Shown: positions 33,026-42,368 of the stretch, piece after piece
Layout: the number at the start of each line of letters is the position of its first letter
How positions within the stretch are numbered: position 1 is the stretch's first letter
Assembly (NCBI RefSeq): GCF_019801015.1
Contig: NZ_JAHVJZ010000005.1
Coordinates: forward strand, 429,407-493,406
Length of the DNA: 64,000 nucleotides
Direction of reading: 5' to 3'
Source of the DNA: Marinobacter nauticus
GTDB taxonomy: Bacteria > Pseudomonadota > Gammaproteobacteria > Enterobacterales > Shewanellaceae
The notes under the pieces: generated by a model
The model's input: only the letters and a program-made list of their open reading frames with translations
The model's database searches: none
Told to the model about the DNA's origin: nothing
Made by a program: the position numbers and the translations under genes

Positions 33026-35169
33026 TTGCTGCGATCCTTTTTTCGTCTCAGCAGCGATATCACGTTTTGCTGACGCTCTTCGGCCCATTGCTCCACATGG
33101 GAAGGAGTTTCTAAAGACTGCTCGGATGCAGGTAACTCACTCTCCCCTCGCGCTTGCTGTATCGCCTCACGCCTCCGGTCCTTCATGCCCCGGGTGCGCT
33201 CAGCTTTAGAGGATAACGGCGGTGCCTTTTTAGCCTCATCCCCAGCATTTTTCACAATGCTTTTTCTACGCCTGTGTCGCTCCACCGATTTTGCAGAGGG
33301 TTTGGCACGTTTCTTTTCCATCTTCTTCCAGTCTTCGAAATATAAAATGTCAGCTTGGTGTCGTTGACTAAAGTTGGACGACCCAATCATCAATTCACAT
33401 CGACTAAAGCCCTCCTGCTCCTGCAGACGAACGTAGATAATCGAGGAGTTATCCTGATTAAAGCGCGCCTCCATTCGCCAGCTGCGGCCAGCCCGGGCAA
33501 TGACCTTCCAGTCTTCAAAGTTGGGATGTTTCACCTCATAAAGCATCTCATCATTACGTCGAATCCCCTTGCTGGTCATGGTGACCGTTTCAGCCGGCAG
33601 CAGTCGGGCATGCACCTCCGCCTCATTGGCTTTAGTCAGTGCATGCCGATGCTTTTGCATATGGATGTTCCAGTAGTTCAGGGGAGTAGGAGCAAGACCC
33701 GATTCAATCAGGAGCGTGGACTGACCCGATAACGATTCAAAGATGGCACTGTTATGGTCGAGGACAGCATCAATCAATAATTTGTTGAGCTCTTTGAGCG
33801 TCAAAGTGGCTTCCGTCCTGGGGTCCTTATCGCCCCGAATGTAATGACGCCCCTTTGTTGTCCCCATCAGTTCGTGAACGAGCTGCTTATTCAGAATGTT
33901 AAAGCGATGCTCAACAATCCCCTTGAGTTCAGCGCGATAGGGTGGGGCAATGCTCAAATGGCCGATGAGCGGAACAGCAAGTTTTTCCGCGTCATTACAG
34001 ATAAACTCCCCCCGATCGCACAGCAGCCGCTGCGGAATGTGATGACATGGCCACTCCGCCTCCTCGATCTCGATGCCGTACATCGCACAGTACTCTTTCT
34101 TCGAACTGAAGCTGTTTACGAGTGCCTGACGACCAGCCCTCCAAGACGCATATTCCATGGATACATGGAGCCCAACGATCATGCGGCTTTCTTTATCGAC
34201 AACGCAGTAAACGGTTGGCCGGCCAAGCACGTAATTGCGACGAAACTCAGACACAACGTGTACGTCAAGCACCGTGGCATCCAGCTCAAAACAGCTACCC
34301 GGCACTTCCGTATGATCAGTTGCAGAGCCAAGCAATCCCCGGCGGTTACGAACAAAATCTCCCGGCGATGTTTGCTTGCGAATGAGTTCCTGCTTGGGAA
34401 TAAGCTTTTTAACCCAGTAGACGAAGGCTCGATACTCTGGCACCCGAAGCTCTCGCCCTTCTTTCTCTGCGCTGAGCAGTTCATCCGCATAGAACTCCTT
34501 AAGCATCTGGTCGTATACCCTGCGAAACGTAGCCTTTTGACCCTTCAGACCATAGCGCTTCATTGCCTTTAGGAATTTAGCCTTATCTCCTTCGCTTGTG
34601 TTTACACCAAGGGGAACATTCATACCCAGTGTGGAGATTTGGATAGGCGAGCCCCGTTTTACGCTTCCTGCAATACGAGGTTTCCCCGCACCTCCGGAGT
34701 ACTTGTAAGCCGGCAACAGAGCGTTACGTTCCTGCCCATACTTCCAATAAAGATTGAGCGAGCGATAAAGCTCCTGAACATAAGTTCCTTTCTGCTTTGC
34801 GTGTTGTGCCACCAGGTTACAGCGGGGGCTCTGCGCGAACTCGAGCAAAAAGCCCGGGGAGGTAACTAGCTCCTGGATCAGATCAAAGCGATCATCCCGC
34901 TTCTTTCGATGCGGTGCAGAGATCTCCTCCTCTGCTACAAGCTGATAAAAAGGCACCAGAAAATCGGTACGCGTGATCTGACCGCTTTTTATCTCATCCG
35001 AGAACTGAGAGTGTGTGACCACAATTGGCCTTTGAAGCCCTGACGTATCTAGAAGTCGAAACAGAACCAAAAGATGCATATCTGCATAGTGTTCAAGAAC
35101 GCGATAGGTCCCATCCTCGACACCATCAACCTGCAGTACCTGCCAGACACTATTTTTCTCAACTTGCAT
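33022..35169 (-). CDS. tnsB: DDE transposase TnsB
   Basis: A 715-residue Mu/retroviral-integrase-type transposase, close to the 702 residues of Tn7 TnsB. The catalytic triad is visible: Asp in CFELDATVLDVH (about 295), Asp in LLCDRGEF (about 385) and Glu in KGIVEHRFNILN (about 421). N-terminal helices would bind the CAATAAAGTTTGTACA repeats; the C-terminus is basic and would contact TnsC. It cuts the 3' ends and joins them to target DNA. It overlaps tnsA by 11 bases and tnsC by four. Confidence 0.95.
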   Translation of the reverse strand: MQVEKNSVWQVLQVDGVEDGTYRVLEHYADMHLLVLFRLLDTSGLQRPIVVTHSQFSDEIKSGQITRTDFLVPFYQLVAEEEISAPHRKKRDDRFDLIQELVTSPGFLLEFAQSPRCNLVAQHAKQKGTYVQELYRSLNLYWKYGQERNALLPAYKYSGGAGKPRIAGSVKRGSPIQISTLGMNVPLGVNTSEGDKAKFLKAMKRYGLKGQKATFRRVYDQMLKEFYADELLSAEKEGRELRVPEYRAFVYWVKKLIPKQELIRKQTSPGDFVRNRRGLLGSATDHTEVPGSCFELDATVLDVHVVSEFRRNYVLGRPTVYCVVDKESRMIVGLHVSMEYASWRAGRQALVNSFSSKKEYCAMYGIEIEEAEWPCHHIPQRLLCDRGEFICNDAEKLAVPLIGHLSIAPPYRAELKGIVEHRFNILNKQLVHELMGTTKGRHYIRGDKDPRTEATLTLKELNKLLIDAVLDHNSAIFESLSGQSTLLIESGLAPTPLNYWNIHMQKHRHALTKANEAEVHARLLPAETVTMTSKGIRRNDEMLYEVKHPNFEDWKVIARAGRSWRMEARFNQDNSSIIYVRLQEQEGFSRCELMIGSSNFSQRHQADILYFEDWKKMEKKRAKPSAKSVERHRRRKSIVKNAGDEAKKAPPLSSKAERTRGMKDRRREAIQQARGESELPASEQSLETPSHVEQWAEERQQNVISLLRRKKDRSK

Positions 35170-35986
35170 GGTGGTGCTCCAACTTTTGTAGGGTCACCTG
35201 AAGAACCTCGACAATAGTGGAATCTGCTAATGGCTTATCGAGATCAACGACCACTTGTTTAGTGGCCAGCAAGACCTTAAAGAGCACTAAAGCATCGTCA
35301 TGCTCAACGCCCAGCTCGTGGACGAAGGAGTTGCACAAGTCCTCAATCAGTAATGTTCCTGGGTGGATCAAAGCTTTGGCCCGCTCCATCAAGTCTCTAG
35401 GGAAGCTAGCCCCATGGCGTATTGGCGAGGTGAACCACTGAATATTTCTCGACTGGATTTTATTCTGTTCCGTCATCACAAAGAGGTGATACGGGACCCC
35501 CAGCAATTGCCACCAAATCCTTTCGATATCGAGTTTCTCAGCCGTACGCTTGTCTTTGAGTGCATCCTGAGGCTTCACACTGACAGCTTCGTACCAGATG
35601 TTTGTGCCATCCGTTCTCGTCAAGACGAAGTCAGTCGTCATGACGTTGATCTCCTTGCCTGGCGACTGCGGATTGACGGGATGATCTATCCCGAGTGTCT
35701 GAGCGATCTTGACTGATAGATCGAGTGGTAAGAGGGGAAACTGCTCACGGATATCGATGACTGAATCGCTGAACTCTGCAAAATAGAAAAAGCAGGATTC
35801 ATGCTCAGAGAGGGTGTGATGGGTGCGGCCAAATTTGAGTCCTTCAATCTTACCGCTACTACCGCAAGAATTGACGTCTTGCACTCGTAACCAAGGCATG
35901 TACTCACAGCCTTCGCCCAACCCAAATTTATTCTTCAAGGCGCGCTGATAATCAGCCAACGTCTCTAACTTCCTACGTCGTGCCAA
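35159..35986 (-). CDS. tnsA: Transposon endonuclease TnsA
   Basis: A 275-residue restriction-endonuclease-like protein that cuts the 5' ends, making transposition cut-and-paste. The active-site pattern is conserved: Glu at 61 or 63 (LSEHESCFFYFAEF), Asp 119 (MTTDFVLT) and Lys 138 (YEAVSVKP), matching E63, D114 and K132 of Tn7 TnsA. It is the first gene inside the right end, so the promoter must lie within or beside the TnsB sites, allowing autorepression as in Tn7. Confidence 0.95.
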   Translation of the reverse strand: MARRRKLETLADYQRALKNKFGLGEGCEYMPWLRVQDVNSCGSSGKIEGLKFGRTHHTLSEHESCFFYFAEFSDSVIDIREQFPLLPLDLSVKIAQTLGIDHPVNPQSPGKEINVMTTDFVLTRTDGTNIWYEAVSVKPQDALKDKRTAEKLDIERIWWQLLGVPYHLFVMTEQNKIQSRNIQWFTSPIRHGASFPRDLMERAKALIHPGTLLIEDLCNSFVHELGVEHDDALVLFKVLLATKQVVVDLDKPLADSTIVEVLQVTLQKLEHHHAS

Positions 35987-36032
35987 GACACTTCACTCCA
36001 TAACAGCAACTACAGAGTGAAGTGTAACGCAG

Positions 36033-36110
36033 TGTACAAACTTTATTGTTCCAAACTGGCCCTATGTACAAACTTTAGGTTCTATGTACAAACTTTATTG
36101 TGCCTGAACA
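36033..36110. repeat. Transposon right end with three TnsB-type sites
   Basis: Three copies in the same orientation: TGTACAAACTTTATTGTT (36033-36050), TGTACAAACTTTAGG (36065-36079) and TGTACAAACTTTATTGTG (36085-36102). They are followed by the terminal CCTGAACA ending at 36110. The denser packing than the left end mirrors the left/right asymmetry of Tn7. Confidence 0.92.
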
Positions 36111-36115
36111 GTTCA
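36111..36115. repeat. Target-site duplication GTTCA, right copy
   Basis: Identical to the copy at 23602-23606. Read on the minus strand it is TGAAC, whose first three bases are the yhiN stop codon, so the insertion leaves the yhiN product unchanged. Confidence 0.93.
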
Positions 36116-37294
36116 GACGTTCTGACCCGCCACGTAGCCGCTGCTCCAGGCCCACTGGAAATTGAAGCCGCCTAGCCAACCGGTGACATCCATCACCTCG
36201 CCGACAAAGAACAGCCCCGGAACCGACTTACACTCCATGGTTTTGGAGGACAGTTCGTCGGTGTCTACGCCGCCCAGTGTCACCTCGGCGGTGCGATAGC
36301 CTTCATCACCCGCCGGCTTCAGCTGCCAGGCGTTCAGTTTGCCCGGAATGGCATCCAGTGCCGCTTTGTTCAATTGGCCCAGGGGAACGTTCTGCCAGCC
36401 GTGGTAGGCCACCAGTGCTTCCGCCAAACGGCCCGGGAAGTGTTCCGACAGCCAGGTCAGCAGTTGCCGCTTGGGCGAACGCTGGCGCGCTTCAGCCAGA
36501 GCGTCAGCGGCATCCAGCGAGGGCAACAGGTCGATGGTGACCGTCTCGCCGGTCTGACGATAGTTGGAGGCCTGCAACACGGAAGGGCCGGACAAGCCAC
36601 GGTGGGTGATCAGCATCTGTTCAGTAAAACTGGGGCCGCGGGCCGCCTGCACACTGGTGGTGAGGCTGATGCCCGACAGCGGCTCAAAGTGCTGTTTTTC
36701 GCCCGGCTGCAGGGTAAAGGGCACCAGGCCAGCCCGGGTGGGGCGCACCTTCAGGCCAAACTGTTCGGCAATCTGATAGCCCAGCGGCGTCGCGCCCAAC
36801 TTGGGCATCGACAGTCCCCCGGACGCGACCACCAGAGACTGACATTGAATGCGTCCGGCGCTGGTGGCCAGACTGAAGCCATCGTCGCTCTTGCTCACCG
36901 CCTCAATGGTGGTACGCAATCGGACCTGAACCTGGCCCTTGTCGCACTCCGCCAACAGCATGGCGACGATATCCTTGGCGGAGTCGTCGCAGAACAGCTG
37001 GCCATGATCCCGCTCGTGATACGGGATGTTGTGGCGCACCACCATGTCGATAAAGTCCCACTGGGTGTATTGCGCCAGTGCGGATTTGGGAAAGTGGGGG
37101 TTGGCGCAGAGGTAGTTGGCCGGCTCCATATACAGGTTGGTGAAGTTACAGCGGCCACCGCCACTGATCAGGATCTTCTTGCCCGCCTGTTTGGCGTGGT
37201 CCAGCACCAGTACCCGACGGCCACGGGCCGCAGCGGTGGCCGCACACATCAAGCCAGCGGCACCAGCGCCGATCACTACCACATCTGTCTGCAT
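36113..37294 (-). CDS. yhiN: YhiN/HI0933-type flavoprotein, transposon attachment gene
   Basis: A 393-residue FAD-dependent oxidoreductase-like protein. The dinucleotide-binding motif DVVVIGAGAAGLMCA starts the protein, ISGGGRCNFTN follows, and the C-terminus has the conserved FAD-contact stretch GGFNFQWAWSSGYVAGQ. Cellular function is not established. Its stop codon lies in the transposon's target duplication. The conserved 3' coding end is therefore the likely recognition site for TnsD, as the end of glmS is for Tn7. Confidence 0.9.
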   Translation of the reverse strand: MQTDVVVIGAGAAGLMCAATAAARGRRVLVLDHAKQAGKKILISGGGRCNFTNLYMEPANYLCANPHFPKSALAQYTQWDFIDMVVRHNIPYHERDHGQLFCDDSAKDIVAMLLAECDKGQVQVRLRTTIEAVSKSDDGFSLATSAGRIQCQSLVVASGGLSMPKLGATPLGYQIAEQFGLKVRPTRAGLVPFTLQPGEKQHFEPLSGISLTTSVQAARGPSFTEQMLITHRGLSGPSVLQASNYRQTGETVTIDLLPSLDAADALAEARQRSPKRQLLTWLSEHFPGRLAEALVAYHGWQNVPLGQLNKAALDAIPGKLNAWQLKPAGDEGYRTAEVTLGGVDTDELSSKTMECKSVPGLFFVGEVMDVTGWLGGFNFQWAWSSGYVAGQNV

Positions 37295-37326
37295 CTCTTA
37301 TTTCCGTCGGGTGTTGGTTGAACAAA

Positions 37327-37350
37327 AAGGGGATGCCCTGGCATCCCCTT
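37327..37350 (-). terminator. Terminator after gpsA
   Basis: Stem AAGGGGATGCC / GGCATCCCCTT (37327-37337 and 37340-37350) followed on the minus strand by TTTTT. Confidence 0.85.
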
Positions 37351-37367
37351 ATCATCTTAGTGCCGCG

Positions 37368-38372
37368 TTATTCCGGCTTCATATCCCGACCCAACAGGGC
37401 ACGGGCAGCCTCCTGTACCGGCAAGCCCTCATAGAGCACCTGGTACAGCTGGTCGGTAATCGGCATCTCTACCCCCTGACGCTTGGCCAGCAGGTAGACC
37501 TCTTTGGCATTACGGTAACCTTCCACAACCTGGCCGATCTCCTCCATCGCCTGCTCCACCCCTTTGCCCTGGCCCAGTGCCAGGCCAAAACGGCGGTTGC
37601 GGGAGAGATTATCGGTGCAGGTCAGCACCAGATCACCCAATCCGGCCATCCCCATAAAGGTGTCCTTATCGGCACCCAGGGAACAACCCAGTCGGCACAT
37701 TTCCACCAGACCACGGGTGATCAATGCGGTACGGGCGTTCGCCCCAAAGCCGATGCCATCAGACATGCCTGCGCCGATGGCGATGACGTTTTTTACCGCC
37801 CCGCCCAGCTGCATGCCGATAAAGTCAGGATTGATGTAGACCCGCATCCAGGTACCGCAGTGCAGCAACTGGGCCATCTCCTCGGCAAACACCTTATCGG
37901 TGGCCGCCAGGGAGATGGCGGTTGGCAGACCCGCCGCCATCTCTTTGGCAAAGGTGGGGCCTGACAACACCGCCAGCGGGATGTCATCACCGAGGATCTC
38001 CCGGGCCACATCCTGCAGCAATCGGCCGGTTTCCGGCTCAAGTCCCTTGGTGGCCCACAGGATACGGGCGTCGGGACGCAGCAACGGCTTGGCGTTGTTC
38101 AGCACCTCACCAAAGACATGGCTTGGCACCACCACCAGCACATCGCGGGAGGCCGCCAGTGCCTTACCCAGATCCGCCTCAACCACCAGCGGGTCAGGAA
38201 AGGCGGCACCGGGCAGGAACGCTTCGTTGCTGCGGTCATGCTGCAACTGGGCCATATGCTCGGGCTCATGGCCCCACAGCACAGTGCGATGGCCATTGCG
38301 GGCCAGGGAAATAGCAAGGGCGGTGCCGTAAGACCCCGCCCCAAGTACCGTAATCGCGGCTTGTTCAGTCAA
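37368..38372 (-). CDS. gpsA: Glycerol-3-phosphate dehydrogenase [NAD(P)+]
   Basis: A 334-residue enzyme reducing dihydroxyacetone phosphate to sn-glycerol 3-phosphate for phospholipid synthesis. The N-terminal Rossmann motif is [12 protein letters not shown]. The catalytic region is seen in [14 protein letters not shown] with the conserved Lys and in the GLGDLVLTC segment. It is the last gene of the secB-gpsA pair on the minus strand, the order also found in E. coli. Confidence 0.96.
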   Translation of the reverse strand: MTEQAAITVLGAGSYGTALAISLARNGHRTVLWGHEPEHMAQLQHDRSNEAFLPGAAFPDPLVVEADLGKALAASRDVLVVVPSHVFGEVLNNAKPLLRPDARILWATKGLEPETGRLLQDVAREILGDDIPLAVLSGPTFAKEMAAGLPTAISLAATDKVFAEEMAQLLHCGTWMRVYINPDFIGMQLGGAVKNVIAIGAGMSDGIGFGANARTALITRGLVEMCRLGCSLGADKDTFMGMAGLGDLVLTCTDNLSRNRRFGLALGQGKGVEQAMEEIGQVVEGYRNAKEVYLLAKRQGVEMPITDQLYQVLYEGLPVQEAARALLGRDMKPE

Positions 38373-38392
38373 CTGAAAAGCTCCTGAGGTTG

Positions 38393-38887
38393 TTAGGCGT
38401 CCGCCTGCGCACCTTCAGCGGCCGCTTCTTGCTGGCGCTTCTGCAGGTATTGAGCAAACAGAGCATCGAAGTTCACCGGTGCCAGGTTCAGCGGCGGGAA
38501 AGTACCACGATTAACCAGGCTTGCCACAACTTCGCGAGCGTACGGGAACAGGATGTTCGGGCAGCCGGCACCCAGAGCGTGGGCCAGTTGCGCTTCCGGC
38601 AGGTTGGCGATGGTGAAGATACCACCTTGCTGAACTTCACACAGGAAGGCCACGTCTTCGCCCACTTTGGTGGTTACGGTGATGGAGATCACCACTTCGA
38701 AGGTGTCGTCAGCCAGCTTGGTGGAGCGAGTGTCCAGGTCCAGTTTCACTTCCGGCTTCCACTCTTTCTGGAAGATGGTCGGAGAGTTCGGAGTCTCGAA
38801 AGAGATGTCCTTGGTGTAAACGCGCTGGATCTGGAACTGCGGGGCAGCTTGTTCGTTGGTGGCGGCGTTGTTGGTTGCTTCAGCCAT
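38393..38887 (-). CDS. secB: Protein-export chaperone SecB
   Basis: A 164-residue cytosolic chaperone that holds preproteins unfolded for SecA. The family pattern is clear: [19 protein letters not shown] near the start, the [10 protein letters not shown] strand, and [30 protein letters not shown] toward the end (split here as [10 protein letters not shown] and [14 protein letters not shown]). It lies 20 bases upstream of gpsA. Confidence 0.96.
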   Translation of the reverse strand: MAEATNNAATNEQAAPQFQIQRVYTKDISFETPNSPTIFQKEWKPEVKLDLDTRSTKLADDTFEVVISITVTTKVGEDVAFLCEVQQGGIFTIANLPEAQLAHALGAGCPNILFPYAREVVASLVNRGTFPPLNLAPVNFDALFAQYLQKRQQEAAAEGAQADA

Positions 38888-39038
38888 TGTTTTTCCTACC
38901 TTAATTGTTCGTTTGTCGGGCTTCCATTCGCCGAGCCGGACGCCAAAGGGTTAGGCGGCCAACATTGCTGCGGACGGGTCCCTGTTAATCAGGGGCGCTG
39001 CATTCACTTCCGGGCAGCGTTGGTGCCCGGCAAGCCAA

Positions 39039-39476
39039 TCAACGTTTTTTCTTCCGTACCACCGGCAGGTTCGCGGCGTTCCAGTCGGTCATACCACCGT
39101 GCAGATTGAAAACCTGCTCAAATCCGGCTTTAACCAGCACCTGGGCGGCCTGGGACGAACTGATCCCGGCGTTGCACACCACAATGATGGGGGCGTTCTT
39201 AAACTTTTCAACCGCTCCAAGCTGATTATTTTTAATTTGGGACAGCGGCACATTGATGGCGTCAACGATGTGGCCTTTCTTAAATTCATCGGCCCCACGT
39301 ACGTCCAGCACCTTGGCGTCCTGACGGTTGATCAGCAGGGTGGCTTCCTGGTGGGAGACGGTTTTGAACTTGCTCAGCTTGCTCTTAACCAGAGACATGA
39401 TGAACATCGCCAGCAGCGCCACCCAGATAAGGCTGAGAATGGGGTTGCCAACAAAAAAATCGATGTATTCCTGCAT
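39039..39476 (-). CDS. yibN: Membrane-anchored rhodanese YibN
   Basis: A 145-residue protein with one N-terminal membrane helix (NPILSLIWVALLAMFIMSLV) and a rhodanese domain with the active-site loop VVCNAGISSSQAA, whose Cys would carry the persulfide. The ATG at 39476 is chosen because it directly precedes the membrane helix and matches YibN length; the frame is open 29 codons further up. In E. coli grxC lies between yibN and secB. Here only 150 non-coding bases separate them. Confidence 0.88.
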   Translation of the reverse strand: MQEYIDFFVGNPILSLIWVALLAMFIMSLVKSKLSKFKTVSHQEATLLINRQDAKVLDVRGADEFKKGHIVDAINVPLSQIKNNQLGAVEKFKNAPIIVVCNAGISSSQAAQVLVKAGFEQVFNLHGGMTDWNAANLPVVRKKKR

Positions 39477-39677
39477 GTAAAGGCCTGTTAACTGACACAA
39501 CGAGTGAAATAGCGGGCTGCAAGTATACCCTGTCATATCCAAGTATGCAGCGTTGTTGCCCACGGTCCTGGTGGACGCTGGTTTGCGGCTTGGACAACGG
39601 TGTACACTGAGTCACACTCAGCTAATCGACACTGGCGCCTCCCGGACCGGATCGGGCGCCCAACGCAAGGACTCACC

Positions 39678-41210
39678 ATGACCGTCGCCCGCAAACCCCT
39701 GGCGCTGATCATCCTGGATGGTTGGGGCTACCGCGCCCCCAGCGCAGACAACGCCATTACCAATGCCCGCACCCCGACTCTGGATCGGCTCTTTAATGAA
39801 CGTCCCAGCACCCTGATTTCCGGCTCCGGCCTGGACGTCGGTCTGCCGGACGGACAGATGGGCAACTCCGAAGTGGGCCACATCAATCTGGGGGCAGGCC
39901 GGGTGGTCTACCAGGAATTGACCCGCATCGGTAAGGCGATCAGCGACGGCGAGTTCCAGCACAATCCAGCCCTGGCCAAAGCGGTAGACAACGCCGTGGC
40001 CAAAGACCGCGCCGTCCACATTATGGGCCTGCTTTCACCCGGCGGTGTGCACAGCCACGAAGACCATCTGGAAGCGATGGTCCGCATGGCGGCTGAACGC
40101 GGCGCCGAACGCATCTACCTGCACGCTTTCCTCGACGGCCGGGACACCCCGCCTCGCAGCGCCGAAGCCTCACTCGCCCGCTTTGATGCCCTGTTTGCGG
40201 AACTGGGCAAAGGGGCCACCGCCTCCATCGTTGGCCGCTACTACGCCATGGATCGGGATCAGCGCTGGGAACGGGTTGAACAGGCCTACCAACTGCTGAC
40301 CGAGGCTCAGGGTGCCCATCGGGCCGACGGTGCCGTCGCTGCCCTGCATGCGGCCTACGCCCGTGACGAGAACGACGAGTTTGTCGCTCCCACGGTGATT
40401 GGTGAAGGCGCACCGATGGCCGATGGCGACGCGCTGATCTTTATGAACTTCCGCGCCGACCGTGCCCGCCAGATCACCCGCGCCTTTGTGGAGCCGGAGT
40501 TTGATGGCTTTGCGCGTGCCGCCCAGCCGAAGCTGAACTTTGTGATGCTGACCCAATACGCCGCTGACATTGATGCGCCGGTAGCGTTTCCGCCGGATGA
40601 TCTGGTCAACACCTTTGGTGAACTGATGGCCAGAGCGGGCAAAAAGCAGCTGCGTATCAGCGAAACGGAAAAATACGCCCACGTCACGTTCTTCTTTAAT
40701 GGCGGCGTGGAAACCCCCTTTGAAGGGGAAGAGCGCATCCTGATCAACTCCCCCAAAGTCGCTACCTACGACCTGCAGCCGGAGATGAGCAGCGAAGAAC
40801 TGACCGACAAACTGGTTCAAGCCATCGAGTCCGGTGGGTTCGACGCCATCATCTGCAACTACCCCAATGGCGACATGGTGGGCCACACCGGCAATTACGA
40901 TGCGGCCGTCAAAGCCTGCGAAGCGGTAGATCGCTGCATCGGCCGGGTAGTTGAAGCCCTGGAAAAGGTGGGAGGCGAGTGCCTGATCACCGCCGACCAC
41001 GGCAATGCCGAGCAGATGAGCGATGCCAGTACCGGCCAGGCTCACACCGCTCACACCAGCGAGCCGGTGCCGCTGATCTATGTGGGCCGCGATGCCGAGC
41101 CCCGTCAGGGTGGCGCACTGTCTGACATCGCCCCAACCATGCTTTATCTGATGGACATGCCTGTCCCGGCTGAGATGACGGGTCAGCCTCTGGTGACGCT
41201 GAAATCGTGA
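39678..41210 (+). CDS. gpmI: 2,3-bisphosphoglycerate-independent phosphoglycerate mutase
   Basis: A 510-residue manganese enzyme of glycolysis, alkaline phosphatase superfamily. Seen are [10 protein letters not shown] (first metal Asp), [17 protein letters not shown] with the phosphorylated Ser, [13 protein letters not shown], and the metal-binding [10 protein letters not shown]. The ATG at 39678 is the family start; upstream in-frame sequence is not conserved-looking. Its stop overlaps the envC start. Confidence 0.96.
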   Translation: MTVARKPLALIILDGWGYRAPSADNAITNARTPTLDRLFNERPSTLISGSGLDVGLPDGQMGNSEVGHINLGAGRVVYQELTRIGKAISDGEFQHNPALAKAVDNAVAKDRAVHIMGLLSPGGVHSHEDHLEAMVRMAAERGAERIYLHAFLDGRDTPPRSAEASLARFDALFAELGKGATASIVGRYYAMDRDQRWERVEQAYQLLTEAQGAHRADGAVAALHAAYARDENDEFVAPTVIGEGAPMADGDALIFMNFRADRARQITRAFVEPEFDGFARAAQPKLNFVMLTQYAADIDAPVAFPPDDLVNTFGELMARAGKKQLRISETEKYAHVTFFFNGGVETPFEGEERILINSPKVATYDLQPEMSSEELTDKLVQAIESGGFDAIICNYPNGDMVGHTGNYDAAVKACEAVDRCIGRVVEALEKVGGECLITADHGNAEQMSDASTGQAHTAHTSEPVPLIYVGRDAEPRQGGALSDIAPTMLYLMDMPVPAEMTGQPLVTLKS

Positions 41211-42334
41211 GACGCTTCCTTTCCATTGCCCTGGCACTCCTGCTGGCCACTCCGGTGGCCGGCCAGGAAGACGTCGCACAACAACAAGCCCAGCTGGATA
41301 AGCTGAGCCGGGAGATCAAGCAGCGTCAGGCCAGGTTGTCCGAAGCCCAGGTGGCCAAAGATGGCCTGATGGCACAGTTGCGGAGCTCCGATAAAGCGAT
41401 CAGCGACAGTGCCCAGACACTGAAAAGGCAGCAGCGGGCATTGGCGCAAAGCGAAGAGAAGCTGAGCCAACTGGGTCAGCGTCAGGGAGAGCTGGAAAGC
41501 GAACAACGGCAACAGCGGGACCGTCTTGCTGCCCAGGTCCGGACCGCCTGGATGAGTGGCGGTCAGGATCACACCGCCATTTTGCTTGGCAACGAAGACC
41601 CCGCCACGCTGGAACGGATGCTGGTGTACTACCAGTACCTGAACCAGGCCCGCATCGACGCCATCGAAGCTCTCAAAACCACCGCCGCCGAACTGGTGGC
41701 CGTGATCGACCAGCAGAAGCGGGAGCGTGACCGGCAAGCCGACCTGCTGAAGCAACAGGAGCAGGAGCGGGCGCGTCTGGCCCAGCGCCAGAAAGAGCGT
41801 CAGCAGGCCCTGGCAAAACTGGAGCGTCAGCTGAAGCGCGACAGCAACCAACTGGCCTTGATGCAGGAAGATCGCGAGGTGCTGGAGCGAGCGATCACGC
41901 AGGCGCTTGAAGCGCTGGCCAAAAGTGCCACGCTCGATGGACTGGCGGACAACAAAGGCGCACTGCCCTGGCCCACCAGAGCCACCCTGTCCAAGTCGTT
42001 TGGCAGCCATCGCGAGGGCCAGCTGAAATGGAACGGCTGGCTGCTCAAAGCCCCGGCAGGACGGGAAGTGAAAGCGATCAGTGCGGGTCAGGTGGTGTTT
42101 GCCGACTGGCTGAGGGGGTTTGGTTTGGTGGTCGTGGTGGACCACGGTGAGCAGTACCTCAGCCTCTATGGCCATGCCCAGGCGCTGCTCAAGCAGGTGG
42201 GGGATGAGGTCAAGCCCGGCGAATCCATCGCCCTGACCGGCAGTTCCGGTGGCCTGCGGGAACCGGGTCTATACTTCGAAATACGCCATCGAGGGCGTGC
42301 CGTCGACCCCAGGCCCTATATGAAAAAGGGCTGA
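41207..42334 (+). CDS. envC: Murein hydrolase activator EnvC
   Basis: A 375-residue periplasmic protein: signal peptide ([18 protein letters not shown]), a long coiled coil (about 25-230, rich in Q, E, R and L), and a C-terminal LytM/M23 domain. The M23 domain is degenerate: the first zinc His is replaced in NGWLLKAP and the HxH is GLYFEIR. This is typical of EnvC, which activates amidases AmiA/AmiB instead of cutting. FtsEX, also encoded in this window, controls EnvC in E. coli. It starts with GTG in a GTGA overlap with gpmI. Confidence 0.92.
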   Translation: MRRFLSIALALLLATPVAGQEDVAQQQAQLDKLSREIKQRQARLSEAQVAKDGLMAQLRSSDKAISDSAQTLKRQQRALAQSEEKLSQLGQRQGELESEQRQQRDRLAAQVRTAWMSGGQDHTAILLGNEDPATLERMLVYYQYLNQARIDAIEALKTTAAELVAVIDQQKRERDRQADLLKQQEQERARLAQRQKERQQALAKLERQLKRDSNQLALMQEDREVLERAITQALEALAKSATLDGLADNKGALPWPTRATLSKSFGSHREGQLKWNGWLLKAPAGREVKAISAGQVVFADWLRGFGLVVVVDHGEQYLSLYGHAQALLKQVGDEVKPGESIALTGSSGGLREPGLYFEIRHRGRAVDPRPYMKKG

Positions 42335-42342
42335 CGTCGGAC

Positions 42343-42364
42343 AGCCCTCCTGATCAGGAGGGCT
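42343..42364 (+). promoter_or_regulatory. Palindrome enclosing the ctpA Shine-Dalgarno
   Basis: A perfect 22-base palindrome (AGCCCTCC-TGATCA-GGAGGGCT) ends five bases before the ctpA ATG and contains the ribosome-binding sequence AGGAGGG. In RNA the 8-bp GC-rich stem would hide it. There is no T tract after it, so it is not a terminator. Confidence 0.6.
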
Positions 42365-42368
42365 GCCC

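Larger units (their letters stand above)
23607..36110. mobile_element. Tn7-like transposon, 12,504 bp, with defence-like cargo
   Basis: The ends are TGTTTAGGCACAATAAAG (left, 23607) and, read inward from 36110, TGTTCAGGCACAATAAAG. Both are close to the Tn7 terminus TGTGGGCGGACAATAAAG. They are flanked by GTTCA at 23602-23606 and 36111-36115. TnsB-type repeats (consensus CAATAAAGTTTGTACA) occur twice at the left end and three times at the right. tnsA-tnsB-tnsC-tnsD read inward from the right end. Cargo between tnsD and the left end is four AT-rich genes, a gene remnant and a second tniQ. tnsE and CRISPR-Cas are absent. All core genes are intact, so the element may still be mobile. Confidence 0.95.

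Noticed and set aside
23607..36110. tnsE or a CRISPR-guided (CAST) version of the element
   Set aside because: No tnsE-like gene, no Cas gene and no repeat-spacer array between the ends.
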